Under the pieces are notes generated by a model that saw only the letters and a list, made by a program, of their open reading frames with translations, did no database searches and had not been told where the DNA came from. The position numbers and the translations under genes were made by a program. A stretch of DNA of 64,000 bases from CAYJAD01 sp964368075 (GTDB lineage Bacteria; Desulfobacterota; Desulfovibrionia; Desulfovibrionales; Desulfovibrionaceae): assembly GCA_964368075.1 (NCBI GenBank), contig CAYJAD010000002.1, positions 39,604 to 103,603 on the forward strand. Direction: 5' to 3'. Positions 25,546 through 32,383 of this stretch are shown here, piece after piece. Numbering within the stretch: the stretch's first letter is position 1; each line of letters begins with the position of its first letter.

Positions 25546-25788
25546 ATGGGTATGTTTCATTTTTCTGGTAAAAGTAAAGTAAAGCTTTCCCTTATTGTGG
25601 TGGCCTTGCTATTGACGGCTCCTTTGGTGGGGTGTGGTGGATGTTCTGGTGTACAGCAAGAGCTCGATGATGACGACGATGACGATGATGACGATGATAA
25701 AAAGAAGAAAAAAAAGTATTCATCTTCTAAATCATCTTCAAAGTCATCTTCTAAGTCTTCTTCCAAATCCTCCTCAAAGAAGAAATAG
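25546..25788 (+). CDS. Low-complexity lipoprotein: poly-Asp, poly-Lys, Ser-Lys repeats
   Basis: An 80-residue protein. The signal peptide has a lipobox LVGCGG, so the Cys near residue 30 should be lipidated. After GGCSGVQQEL come eleven Asp, six Lys, Tyr, then five Ser-Ser-Ser-Lys units and a final Lys-Lys. The ATG at 25546 follows AGGAGG; a longer frame to 25510 lacks this. The strongly charged tail could bind peptidoglycan, Ca2+ or partner proteins, but no family is recognised. The Asp run mixes GAT and GAC, and the Ser codons also vary, so this is selected protein sequence rather than simple DNA slippage. Confidence 0.7.
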   Translation: MGMFHFSGKSKVKLSLIVVALLLTAPLVGCGGCSGVQQELDDDDDDDDDDDKKKKKKYSSSKSSSKSSSKSSSKSSSKKK

Positions 25789-25822
25789 TTACTATTTTAG
25801 ATTAGCATAAAGTTTTCAAAGG

Positions 25823-25860
25823 AAAAGGTGCTTGTTTTATTTGAACAAGCACCTTTTTTA
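25823..25860 (+). terminator. Intrinsic terminator after the low-complexity lipoprotein
   Basis: Stem AAAAGGTGCTTGTT / AACAAGCACCTTTT with T-tail. Confidence 0.85.
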
Positions 25861-25906
25861 TTTTAGTAGATACTGAAAAAAGGCTTCATCAGTGCTTTCT
25901 TCGTTT

Positions 25907-25923
25907 TGGCATACTATCTGCAT
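25907..25923 (+). promoter_or_regulatory. Sigma-54 promoter of the flgFGAH operon
   Basis: TGGCATACTATCTGCAT: the invariant GG (25908-25909) and GC (25920-25921) are exactly 10 bases apart. Transcription would begin near 25933, about 60 bases before flgF. Sigma-54 control of rod and ring genes is usual in polar-flagellated bacteria. Confidence 0.75.
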
Positions 25924-25994
25924 CTCCTTCTACACGTACTGTATTCTAAAGAAAGCTCTTTAGGTAAAATAACGGTGTGTAGGAGGATTTTTTC

Positions 25995-26783
25995 ATGCAA
26001 GATATGATGTTTAGTGCAGTTTTTGGTGCTTTATCCACAGAACACCGCATGAATTTCATTGCCAATAATTTGGCAAATGTGAATACCAATGGCTATAAGC
26101 AAGATAAGCTTGCCTTTAAAGATACCATGGCTTCTTTTGCGCATGATGAAGTTCGCGAGCCTTTAATGCATTGCCGTTCTGAGCCTCTCTTTCCAGAACC
26201 TAAAAACCTAGCTCGCCCGCGTATTGCCGTGAGTAAAACAGATTTTTCTCAAGGTTCTATGAAGTTTACCGGTGATCCGCTGGATGTATCTCTTTCGGGT
26301 GAAGGCTTTTTTAAAGTAAATACGCCCAATGGGGAAAGATATACTCGCAATGGACATTTTGTAAAATCTTCTGACGGAACACTTATGACACCGCAAGGCT
26401 GGCCCTTGCAAGGTACTGAAGGTAATATTGTTATTCCTGACGGTACACGTCATGTGCATATTGGCGGTGATGGGCAGGTTTTTGCCAATGGTGATGTAAT
26501 TAATACCATTAACTTTGTGGGTCTTGATAATCCACAATCTTTGGAAAAAGAAGGGCATAATTTGTACAAAGTCCGCGACGGTGTAGAAGTACAAGAAATA
26601 GATGCCAGAGCTGAAGGTACACGAGTTTCGCAAGGTTTTGTGGAAGCAGCCAATGTAGAAGTTGTGACAGAAATGGTAAATATGATTGAAGTTCATCGGC
26701 AATTTGAAGCTTATCAAAAAGTAATACAAACTTCTGACACCATAGATAAGGCCGCCATAGATAAAGTGGGCAAAATTCGCTAA
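25995..26783 (+). CDS. flgF: Flagellar basal-body rod protein FlgF
   Basis: A 262-residue proximal rod component. The N-terminal rod signature is NFIANNLANVNTNGYKQDKL; the central part has SLSGEGFFKVNTPNGERYTRNG; the C-terminal helix has NVEVVTEMVNMIEVHRQFEAYQKV, all family-typical. It precedes flgG, and its own mid-region is less conserved than that of FlgG, which supports FlgF over FlgG. AGGAGG lies before the ATG, and a sigma-54 promoter is upstream. Confidence 0.93.
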   Translation: MQDMMFSAVFGALSTEHRMNFIANNLANVNTNGYKQDKLAFKDTMASFAHDEVREPLMHCRSEPLFPEPKNLARPRIAVSKTDFSQGSMKFTGDPLDVSLSGEGFFKVNTPNGERYTRNGHFVKSSDGTLMTPQGWPLQGTEGNIVIPDGTRHVHIGGDGQVFANGDVINTINFVGLDNPQSLEKEGHNLYKVRDGVEVQEIDARAEGTRVSQGFVEAANVEVVTEMVNMIEVHRQFEAYQKVIQTSDTIDKAAIDKVGKIR

Positions 26784-26868
26784 TTTTTTAGAATTTAGCA
26801 TAATGTTTTTATATACAGTGTTTGAGACAGTCTTTTTTGACAGTCTGATAAAATAAGGAGCTAAAGCT

Positions 26869-27654
26869 ATGATGCGTTCTCTTTGGACAGGTGCCACAGG
26901 TATGGTGGCGCAACAAATGAATATTGACGTTATTTCCAATAACTTGGCTAACGTTAATACCACCGGCTTTAAGAAAAGCAGGGCAGAATTTGAAGACCTT
27001 ATGTATCAAACCATGAAGATTGCCGGCTCCATTACCGATGGCGACAATCGATTGCCTGTGGGCATTCAGGTGGGTATGGGCGCACGCCCCACGGCGGTAC
27101 ATAAATTCTTTTCTCAAGGGGATTTTCAAAATACCGGCAACTCTTTGGATGTAGCCATTGAAGGTGATGGTTTCTTTCAAGTAGAGGTGAACGGCGAAAT
27201 GATGTATACCAGAGCCGGTACTTTTAAATTAAATCAAGACGGTACTGTGGTTACAGCCAATGGCTATGTATTGCAGCCAGAATTTACCGTACCTGCAGAA
27301 ACGAAAAACCTTTCCATTTCTGCTCAAGGGCATATTGCCGCCTTGGATGCTTCAGGTGCAGAAATTGCTTCTGCGGAAATTCCTCTGTATACATTTATTA
27401 ATCCCGCTGGTTTAGATTCGCGTGGCCGTAATCTTTATACTCCCACAGAAGCTTCCGGTGAAGAATTAGAAGGCGTGCCCGGCACTGATAATGTAGGTAC
27501 TTTGGCACAAGGCTTTTTAGAAATGTCCAATGTGGAAGTCGTTGATGAAATGGTGAATATGATTGTAGGACAGCGTGCTTACGAGGTAAACTCTAAAGCT
27601 ATTCAAACCTCTGACACCATGTTGGGCCTTGCAGTTAATTTGAAGAGGTCTTAA
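26869..27654 (+). CDS. flgG: Flagellar distal rod protein FlgG
   Basis: A 261-residue distal rod subunit. It begins MMRSLWTGATGMVAQQMNID and contains SNNLANVNTTGFKKSRAEF, the FlgG-specific QVGMGARPTAVHKFFSQG and, at the C-terminus, EMSNVEVVDEMVNMIVGQRAYE. Length matches the family exactly. AAGGAGC lies before the ATG. The gap to flgA is two bases. Confidence 0.96.
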   Translation: MMRSLWTGATGMVAQQMNIDVISNNLANVNTTGFKKSRAEFEDLMYQTMKIAGSITDGDNRLPVGIQVGMGARPTAVHKFFSQGDFQNTGNSLDVAIEGDGFFQVEVNGEMMYTRAGTFKLNQDGTVVTANGYVLQPEFTVPAETKNLSISAQGHIAALDASGAEIASAEIPLYTFINPAGLDSRGRNLYTPTEASGEELEGVPGTDNVGTLAQGFLEMSNVEVVDEMVNMIVGQRAYEVNSKAIQTSDTMLGLAVNLKRS

Positions 27655-27656
27655 GC

Positions 27657-28901
27657 ATGATTTGCAGAGTGCTGCCTAAGGTTGTTCATACGTTTTTTGG
27701 GGGAGATCTTACCCAAAAAATGCACTGTGATGGAAAGAAAGGTTTTTTATCTTTGCTTTTTCTGTGCTGTGCTCTAGGTAAACAACGCATTGTGGCGCAT
27801 GTATGCATATTTCTTTTTTTCCTTATTTTTATGGCAGGGCAGGGGGTGCTTTTTCAGGTAAACTCTGCTCTAGCCGCTTCTGATTGGAACTATGCACGCC
27901 CCGGATTACCTTTAAGTCCGCAGCAACAAAGTGTGGGATCAGGGCAAGTGCGTAATTCCATGGGGCAAGGAACCTATGCCGGAGGCACCTTAGACTTACA
28001 AAATACCCACGATTGGCGCTTTCACATTCGCAGTGCCGCCGTGGCTCAGGGTGAGATGGTGTTGCTTAAAGAGATTGCAGAACCTGTGGGGCCTGTACCT
28101 GCTGGCTTGTGGGACTCTTTAAAAGATCAGGCTTTGTGGCCGGCCCCCCCTGAACCGGGTAAACCATTACAGATTAATAAATCACGGCTTACTAAAGCCT
28201 TGCGCGAAACCTTAGGGGCCAATACGGCAGCGCGTTGTATTTTGCCTAATTCTTTGGCCATTCAGCGTGGCGGCGTGGTGCTTACCGAGCATGAACTGCG
28301 CAACTATGTGGTCAACTATTTGACTCAGCAAACCAATGCCATGCCCGGTACTGCCGAGTGGACAGAATTTCGTTTGCCCCCGTACATTTTTTTGGCTCAT
28401 GGGCAACAAAAGGTTAGCTTAGAGCCGGGCACTGTGGCTCCGGGGCGAGTGACTTTTCGTTTCGTTATTCAAGAACCGGACGGGCGCGTATTGCGCAGAG
28501 CGGCAGGGGCGGCATTTTTAAATTTATGGGTGGAAGTGCCCGCGGTGTTGCGGCCTATGAATAAAGGCGATCAGCTACATGTGCAGGACATCACTTTCAC
28601 TCGTGTCAATGCAGCTTTCTTAAAATTTATGCCGTGGGATGGAAAAGGTGGCCCTTGGCAGCTTGCACGAAATTTAGGCACGGGCGAAACCATTTATAGC
28701 ACGGACCTATTGGGTGTTGCCATGGTGCGCAAAGGCGCCATAGTAAACCTTGTGTATGATAAGGGCAATGTGCGTATGGAAGTAAAAGCCGAAAGTCTTG
28801 TGGATGGAGCTCCGGGCTCTATTATTCCGGTGCGCAATTTGCAAAGTAAAAAAGAAGTGTATGGAACTGTGCGCGATAGTCGCACGGTTGTTATCGAGTA
28901 A
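27657..28901 (+). CDS. flgA: Flagellar P-ring assembly chaperone FlgA
   Basis: Periplasmic chaperone for P-ring (FlgI) assembly, 414 residues. The long N-terminal region ends in a signal-like hydrophobic segment (VCIFLFFLIFMAGQGVLF, near 51-68) and a probable cleavage after SALA. An extra domain of about 120 residues precedes the conserved C-terminal SAF/FlgA part (RPMNKGDQLHVQDITFTRVN, NLGTGETIYSTDLL, KGAIVNLVYDKGNVRMEVKA). It is about twice the length of the enteric protein, although long forms occur in Desulfovibrio-type bacteria. GAAGAGG stands 9 bases upstream of the ATG. Confidence 0.88.
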   Translation: MICRVLPKVVHTFFGGDLTQKMHCDGKKGFLSLLFLCCALGKQRIVAHVCIFLFFLIFMAGQGVLFQVNSALAASDWNYARPGLPLSPQQQSVGSGQVRNSMGQGTYAGGTLDLQNTHDWRFHIRSAAVAQGEMVLLKEIAEPVGPVPAGLWDSLKDQALWPAPPEPGKPLQINKSRLTKALRETLGANTAARCILPNSLAIQRGGVVLTEHELRNYVVNYLTQQTNAMPGTAEWTEFRLPPYIFLAHGQQKVSLEPGTVAPGRVTFRFVIQEPDGRVLRRAAGAAFLNLWVEVPAVLRPMNKGDQLHVQDITFTRVNAAFLKFMPWDGKGGPWQLARNLGTGETIYSTDLLGVAMVRKGAIVNLVYDKGNVRMEVKAESLVDGAPGSIIPVRNLQSKKEVYGTVRDSRTVVIE

Positions 28902-29024
28902 AATTTTTACGCTTTTATCGCTATAGAATGCTTTTCTTTTAAGATAAATGTATTGTTATATGGAAATATAAAGGTGCAAATAAATACTTATTGTACCATT
29001 GTTATATTTTTGAGGGAGAAAATT

Positions 29025-29747
29025 ATGAAACGTTATACAGCATTGTGCATGGCCTTACTTATGATGAGCCTTGTTTTTATCTCTGCCTGTCAAAGTTCTC
29101 GGCATGCCCCCACTGTTATAGCACCCACAGTGACAGGAGCTCCTACGCGTTCGTATACACCGCAAGAAAGGGCTGCTAACCCCGGTTCGCTTTTTGCTGA
29201 AAGTGATATGGATCCTTTGTTTTCTGACAGTCGTGCGCGTCGTATAGGCGATATCGTGGTGGTAAATATTATGGAAAGCACCTCGGCGCAAAATACAGCC
29301 AATACTGATGCAGATAAAGAAAGTACCAGTGATTATGGCGTTTCTTCCTTGCTCGGCTTAACTCAAATAGCCTTACCTGCCGGAATGCGTATTCCCGTTG
29401 GGGCAGGCATGTCAGCAGTAGGTGGCGGAGGCGGCAGTGAACTTTCGGCCTCAGGGCAAACAGATCGCGGAAATACTGTAACTTCATCTATTGCGTCACG
29501 TGTTATTAGAGTATTGCCCAATGGTATTTTGCAGATTGAAGGTGTTCGACAAATTCGAGTTAACGAAGAAACTCAATATATGGTACTTTCCGGTACCATT
29601 CGCGCTCGTGATATTAGTGCTGATAATACCATTACATCTACACAAGTGGCCGATGCTAATATTCAATACTATGGTCAGGGCGTACTTGCCGACAAGCAAA
29701 AGCCTGGTTGGTTTACACGTTTCATGGATAATTTCTGGCCTTTTTAA
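29025..29747 (+). CDS. flgH: Flagellar L-ring lipoprotein FlgH
   Basis: A 240-residue outer-membrane lipoprotein forming the L ring. Signal peptide with lipobox VFISACQ; conserved SLFAESDMDPLFSDSRARRI and DIVVVNIMESTSAQN, then the C-terminal beta-rich IEGVRQIRVNEETQYMVLSG and ISADNTITSTQVADANIQYY. The ATG at 29025 sits behind GGGAG; an in-frame ATG at 28953 would place residues before a clear signal peptide and is rejected. The operon appears to end here with a hairpin; flgI is not next. Confidence 0.95.
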   Translation: MKRYTALCMALLMMSLVFISACQSSRHAPTVIAPTVTGAPTRSYTPQERAANPGSLFAESDMDPLFSDSRARRIGDIVVVNIMESTSAQNTANTDADKESTSDYGVSSLLGLTQIALPAGMRIPVGAGMSAVGGGGGSELSASGQTDRGNTVTSSIASRVIRVLPNGILQIEGVRQIRVNEETQYMVLSGTIRARDISADNTITSTQVADANIQYYGQGVLADKQKPGWFTRFMDNFWPF

Positions 29748-29775
29748 CCTGTAATGGAATAATACAGTTGAGTTA

Positions 29776-29806
29776 AGACTCCTGCATGACTATTGTGCAG
29801 GAGTCT
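29776..29806 (+). repeat. GCACAAT hairpin family copy, probable flgH terminator
   Basis: Eleven-base arms AGACTCCTGCA / TGCAGGAGTCT around TGACTATTG, followed by TTCTTT. It shares the AGACTCCTG...CAGGAGTCT arms with the copy at 44533. Confidence 0.7.
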
Positions 29807-29840
29807 TTCTTTGGACATTTACCCTTTTATTTGCTATAAA

Positions 29841-29925
29841 GAGCCCGCACAATTATTTTTTTATAATTTTTTGTGCTGTTGTAAAAAAATATACTTTTGC
29901 GTAAATCGTCATGTGCAGGAGTCTT
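29841..29925. repeat. GCACAAT hairpin family, extended form
   Basis: Left arm GAGCCCGCACAATTATTTTT, inner GCACAA / TTGTGC pairing (29847-29876) and a right end ATGTGCAGGAGTCTTG. It corresponds in order and spacing to the 43648-43730 element, so both are the longer form of the short hairpin. It lies directly after another copy. Confidence 0.55.
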
Positions 29926-30006
29926 GCTATAGAGCTTTACGTGTTTTCAGTGGAATTTAGTATGAAAAAATAGAGATATATAACCTTATTAGATGGAAGG
30001 ATTTTT

Positions 30007-31386
30007 ATGAGTTTTGCATCGTCTTTTAAAGCGTATGATGTGCGTGGAACTGTTCCAAGCACGCTTAATCCTGCATTGGCAAAAGCTATTGGCCTTGCCT
30101 TTGCGGAGCTTTTTAGCCCTAAAACCGTGGTTATAGGGCGTGATTGTCGCTTGTCAGGCCCGTCATTACGTGATGGTCTTGTGCAGGGTTTGCGTGAAGC
30201 TGGTGTTTCGGTCATAGATTTGGGCTTATGCGGCACAGAAGAAATTTATTATGCTACCTTCTCTCAAGGTTTTGATGGCGGTATTATGATTACCGGAAGT
30301 CACAACCCCCGCGATGATAATGGCTTAAAGTTTGTGCGTAAAAATGCCGTGCCCATTAGTTCAGATTCTGGCCTTTTTGATATTCGCGATAAGGCCTTGG
30401 CATTGCTTCCTCAAATAACGCTGGAAGCGAAAAATCCTCAAAGCGGCTCTTATGAAGAAGCTTCGTATCGTAAAGACTATCTCCGCTTTTTGTTAGACTA
30501 TGTGAAGCTAGATGCGCTTGCCCCTTCAGATGCACAGCTTAAGCTTCATGTGGATGCAGGTAATGGATGCGCAGGTCTTGTGATGGAAGAGCTTATTCCC
30601 TTACTGCCCTTTAGCGTCACAACGGCTAATATGTTACCTGATGGAAATTTTCCCAATGGTATCCCTAATCCTTTGCTCCCTGAAAGACGCGAAGCCACAG
30701 CGCAAGCGGTGCGCGAACACGGTGCAGATCTTGGCATTGCTTGGGATGGCGATTTTGATCGTTGCTTCTTTTATGATGCCTCGGGCAACTTCATTGAAGG
30801 GTACTACGTGGTAGGGCTTTTGGCAAAAAGTCTCTTGCAAGAATATCCGCATTCAAAAATTATCCATGACCCGCGCCTTGTGTGGAATACGCAAGAAGTA
30901 GTACACAGTGCCGGCGGCAAAACGCTTATGAGCAAAGCCGGACACGCTTTTATTAAAGAAGCCATGCGCCAAGAAGATGCACTGTATGGCGGTGAAATGA
31001 GCGCACACCATTATTTTAGAGATTTTGCCTATTGTGACTCTGGCATGCTGCCATGGTTGCTTGTGGCAAAATTACTTGTGACCAGCCAAAAAACATTGGC
31101 GGAGTTAGTACAAGAATGCATGGAGCAATACCCCTGCAGCGGCGAAATTAATAGAAAAGTAAGTGATGCGCAGGGTATCATCAAAAAAATTCATGAGACC
31201 TATGCTAAAGATGCTAAGGAAGAAGATAATCTTGATGGCTTGTCCATGGTTTTTGAGAATTGGCGCTTTAATGTGCGTTCTTCTAATACCGAGCCCCTAT
31301 TACGCTTGAATGTAGAGTCCAAGGGTGATACAAAATTAATGCAAGATAAAACTGCAGAAATTCTGCAAATTATAGATACTTTTTAA
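30007..31386 (+). CDS. Phosphomannomutase/phosphoglucomutase (alpha-D-phosphohexomutase)
   Basis: Interconverts hexose 1- and 6-phosphates for polysaccharide and LPS precursors. The 459-residue protein starts with FKAYDVRGTVPSTLN. The active-site phosphoserine loop is ITGSHNPRDDNGLKF, the metal loop WDGDFDRCFFYD, the sugar loop GGEMSAHHYF and the phosphate-binding loop RSSNTEPLLRLNVE. This corresponds to the ManB/AlgC group; glucose versus mannose preference cannot be read. ridA follows 21 bases later. Confidence 0.93.
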   Translation: MSFASSFKAYDVRGTVPSTLNPALAKAIGLAFAELFSPKTVVIGRDCRLSGPSLRDGLVQGLREAGVSVIDLGLCGTEEIYYATFSQGFDGGIMITGSHNPRDDNGLKFVRKNAVPISSDSGLFDIRDKALALLPQITLEAKNPQSGSYEEASYRKDYLRFLLDYVKLDALAPSDAQLKLHVDAGNGCAGLVMEELIPLLPFSVTTANMLPDGNFPNGIPNPLLPERREATAQAVREHGADLGIAWDGDFDRCFFYDASGNFIEGYYVVGLLAKSLLQEYPHSKIIHDPRLVWNTQEVVHSAGGKTLMSKAGHAFIKEAMRQEDALYGGEMSAHHYFRDFAYCDSGMLPWLLVAKLLVTSQKTLAELVQECMEQYPCSGEINRKVSDAQGIIKKIHETYAKDAKEEDNLDGLSMVFENWRFNVRSSNTEPLLRLNVESKGDTKLMQDKTAEILQIIDTF

Positions 31387-31407
31387 AAGAGTTATAAAGG
31401 AGCTATC

Positions 31408-31785
31408 ATGAAAGAAGTTATTAGTACCGATAAAGCACCAGGCGCTGTGGGCCCCTACAGCCAAGCTATTTTAAAAGGGGATATGCTTTTTGCCTCTGGG
31501 CAAGTGGCCATAGACCCTGCTACCGGTAAAGTTGTAGAAGGCGATGTAAGTGCCCAAGCTGAACAGTGCTTAAAAAATGTACAAGCTGTTTTGGCAGCGG
31601 CTAATATGACTGTGGAAAATGTCGTGAAAGTCACCGTTTTTATCACCAATATGGCTGATTTTCCCTTAGTGAATGAAGTGTATAAAAAGTTTTTTACAGA
31701 GCCTTTTCCTGCGCGCTCTTGCGTTGGGGTGGCGTCTTTGCCTTTGGGCGTGCAAGTAGAAATTGAAGTTACAGCCGTAAGGTAA
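31408..31785 (+). CDS. ridA: RidA family enamine/imine deaminase
   Basis: A 125-residue trimeric enzyme that hydrolyses reactive 2-aminoacrylate and related imines. GAVGPYSQAILKGDMLFASGQ at the start, and PARSCVGVASLPLGVQVEIE with the substrate-binding Arg near 105, match the family closely. AAAGGAGC lies before the ATG. Probably read through from the phosphohexomutase. Confidence 0.95.
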   Translation: MKEVISTDKAPGAVGPYSQAILKGDMLFASGQVAIDPATGKVVEGDVSAQAEQCLKNVQAVLAAANMTVENVVKVTVFITNMADFPLVNEVYKKFFTEPFPARSCVGVASLPLGVQVEIEVTAVR

Positions 31786-31797
31786 TCTTTTATATAA

Positions 31798-31881
31798 GGA
31801 AACGTTGATTAATCCTTTTTTCTGGGGGAAACTTTTGCTAGCGCCAAAAAGCTTCCCCCAGATCCCCTTCAAAACGCGCTT
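31798..31881 (-). repeat. REP/MITE-like dispersed repeat, copy 2
   Basis: Reverse complement begins AGCGCGTTTTGAAGGGGATC, continues with the GGGGGAAGCTTTTTGGCGC hairpin and ends GGATTAATCAACGTTTCC. It is the best-preserved full copy and is nearly identical to copy 1 over the shared part. Confidence 0.8.
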
Positions 31882-31972
31882 ATTGTCCTTTCTCCCTTAA
31901 AAAATGAATAAATAGATGTTTCCTTATATCTCTAGAGTTTAGTACGAATAAATTGAAATAAAAGGATAAAAA

Positions 31973-32179
31973 ATGCCATTTGTAAATGTAAAACTCACCG
32001 GTGGTGATGGCGCTCCTACTCAGGAGCAAAAAGAAGAGATTATTGCTGGTATTACTGATGTGCTGGTGCGTGTGTTGCAGAAAAATCCGGCAACGACCTT
32101 TGTGGTTATTGACGAAATTTCCACTGATAATTGGGGCGTGAGCGGAAAAAGTATTACGGAGCTACAGAAAAAAGCTTAA
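31973..32179 (+). CDS. 4-oxalocrotonate tautomerase family protein
   Basis: A 68-residue protein with the catalytic Pro directly after the start Met (MPFVNVKL) and the family pattern QEQKEEIIAGITDVLVRVL and ATTFVVIDEISTDNWGVSG. The canonical second Arg pair is not obvious, so the substrate is open. AAAGGAT lies before the ATG. The gene is bracketed by REP/MITE-like repeats on both sides. Confidence 0.85.
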   Translation: MPFVNVKLTGGDGAPTQEQKEEIIAGITDVLVRVLQKNPATTFVVIDEISTDNWGVSGKSITELQKKA

Positions 32180-32196
32180 TGATCTATAAAAATAAG

Positions 32197-32350
32197 AAGG
32201 CTTCCCTCAGACCCCTTTTCAAAATGCGCTTATTTCTTTTCTTATAAAAAATAATATTTTTATAAACGCGTTTTGAGGGGAAGGGGGGAGTTTGAAGGGG
32301 GAAGGGGCAACTTTTTAGCGTTAGCAAAAGTGCCCCTTCCCCCTCAAGAA
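32197..32350. repeat. REP/MITE-like dispersed repeats, copy 3 (two partial, opposed)
   Basis: The left part, read on the minus strand, gives AGCGCATTTTGAAAAGGGGT then CTGAGGGAAGC. The right part on the plus strand gives ACGCGTTTTGAGGGG, a diverged G-rich insert and hairpin arms GGGGCAACTTTT / AAAAGTGCCCC. Two partial elements thus lie head to head between the tautomerase and purL genes. Confidence 0.7.
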
Positions 32351-32383
32351 GTAAATGAATCAATCAGCGTTTCTGGTCTTTTT

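Noticed and set aside
25557..25766. Minus-strand frame with poly-Glu, poly-Phe and poly-Ser
   Set aside because: Antisense image of the low-complexity lipoprotein repeats; the plus strand has the lipobox and AGGAGG.
26208..26963. A 251-codon minus-strand frame under flgF
   Set aside because: Fully overlaps the well-supported flgF and the flgG start; no family features.
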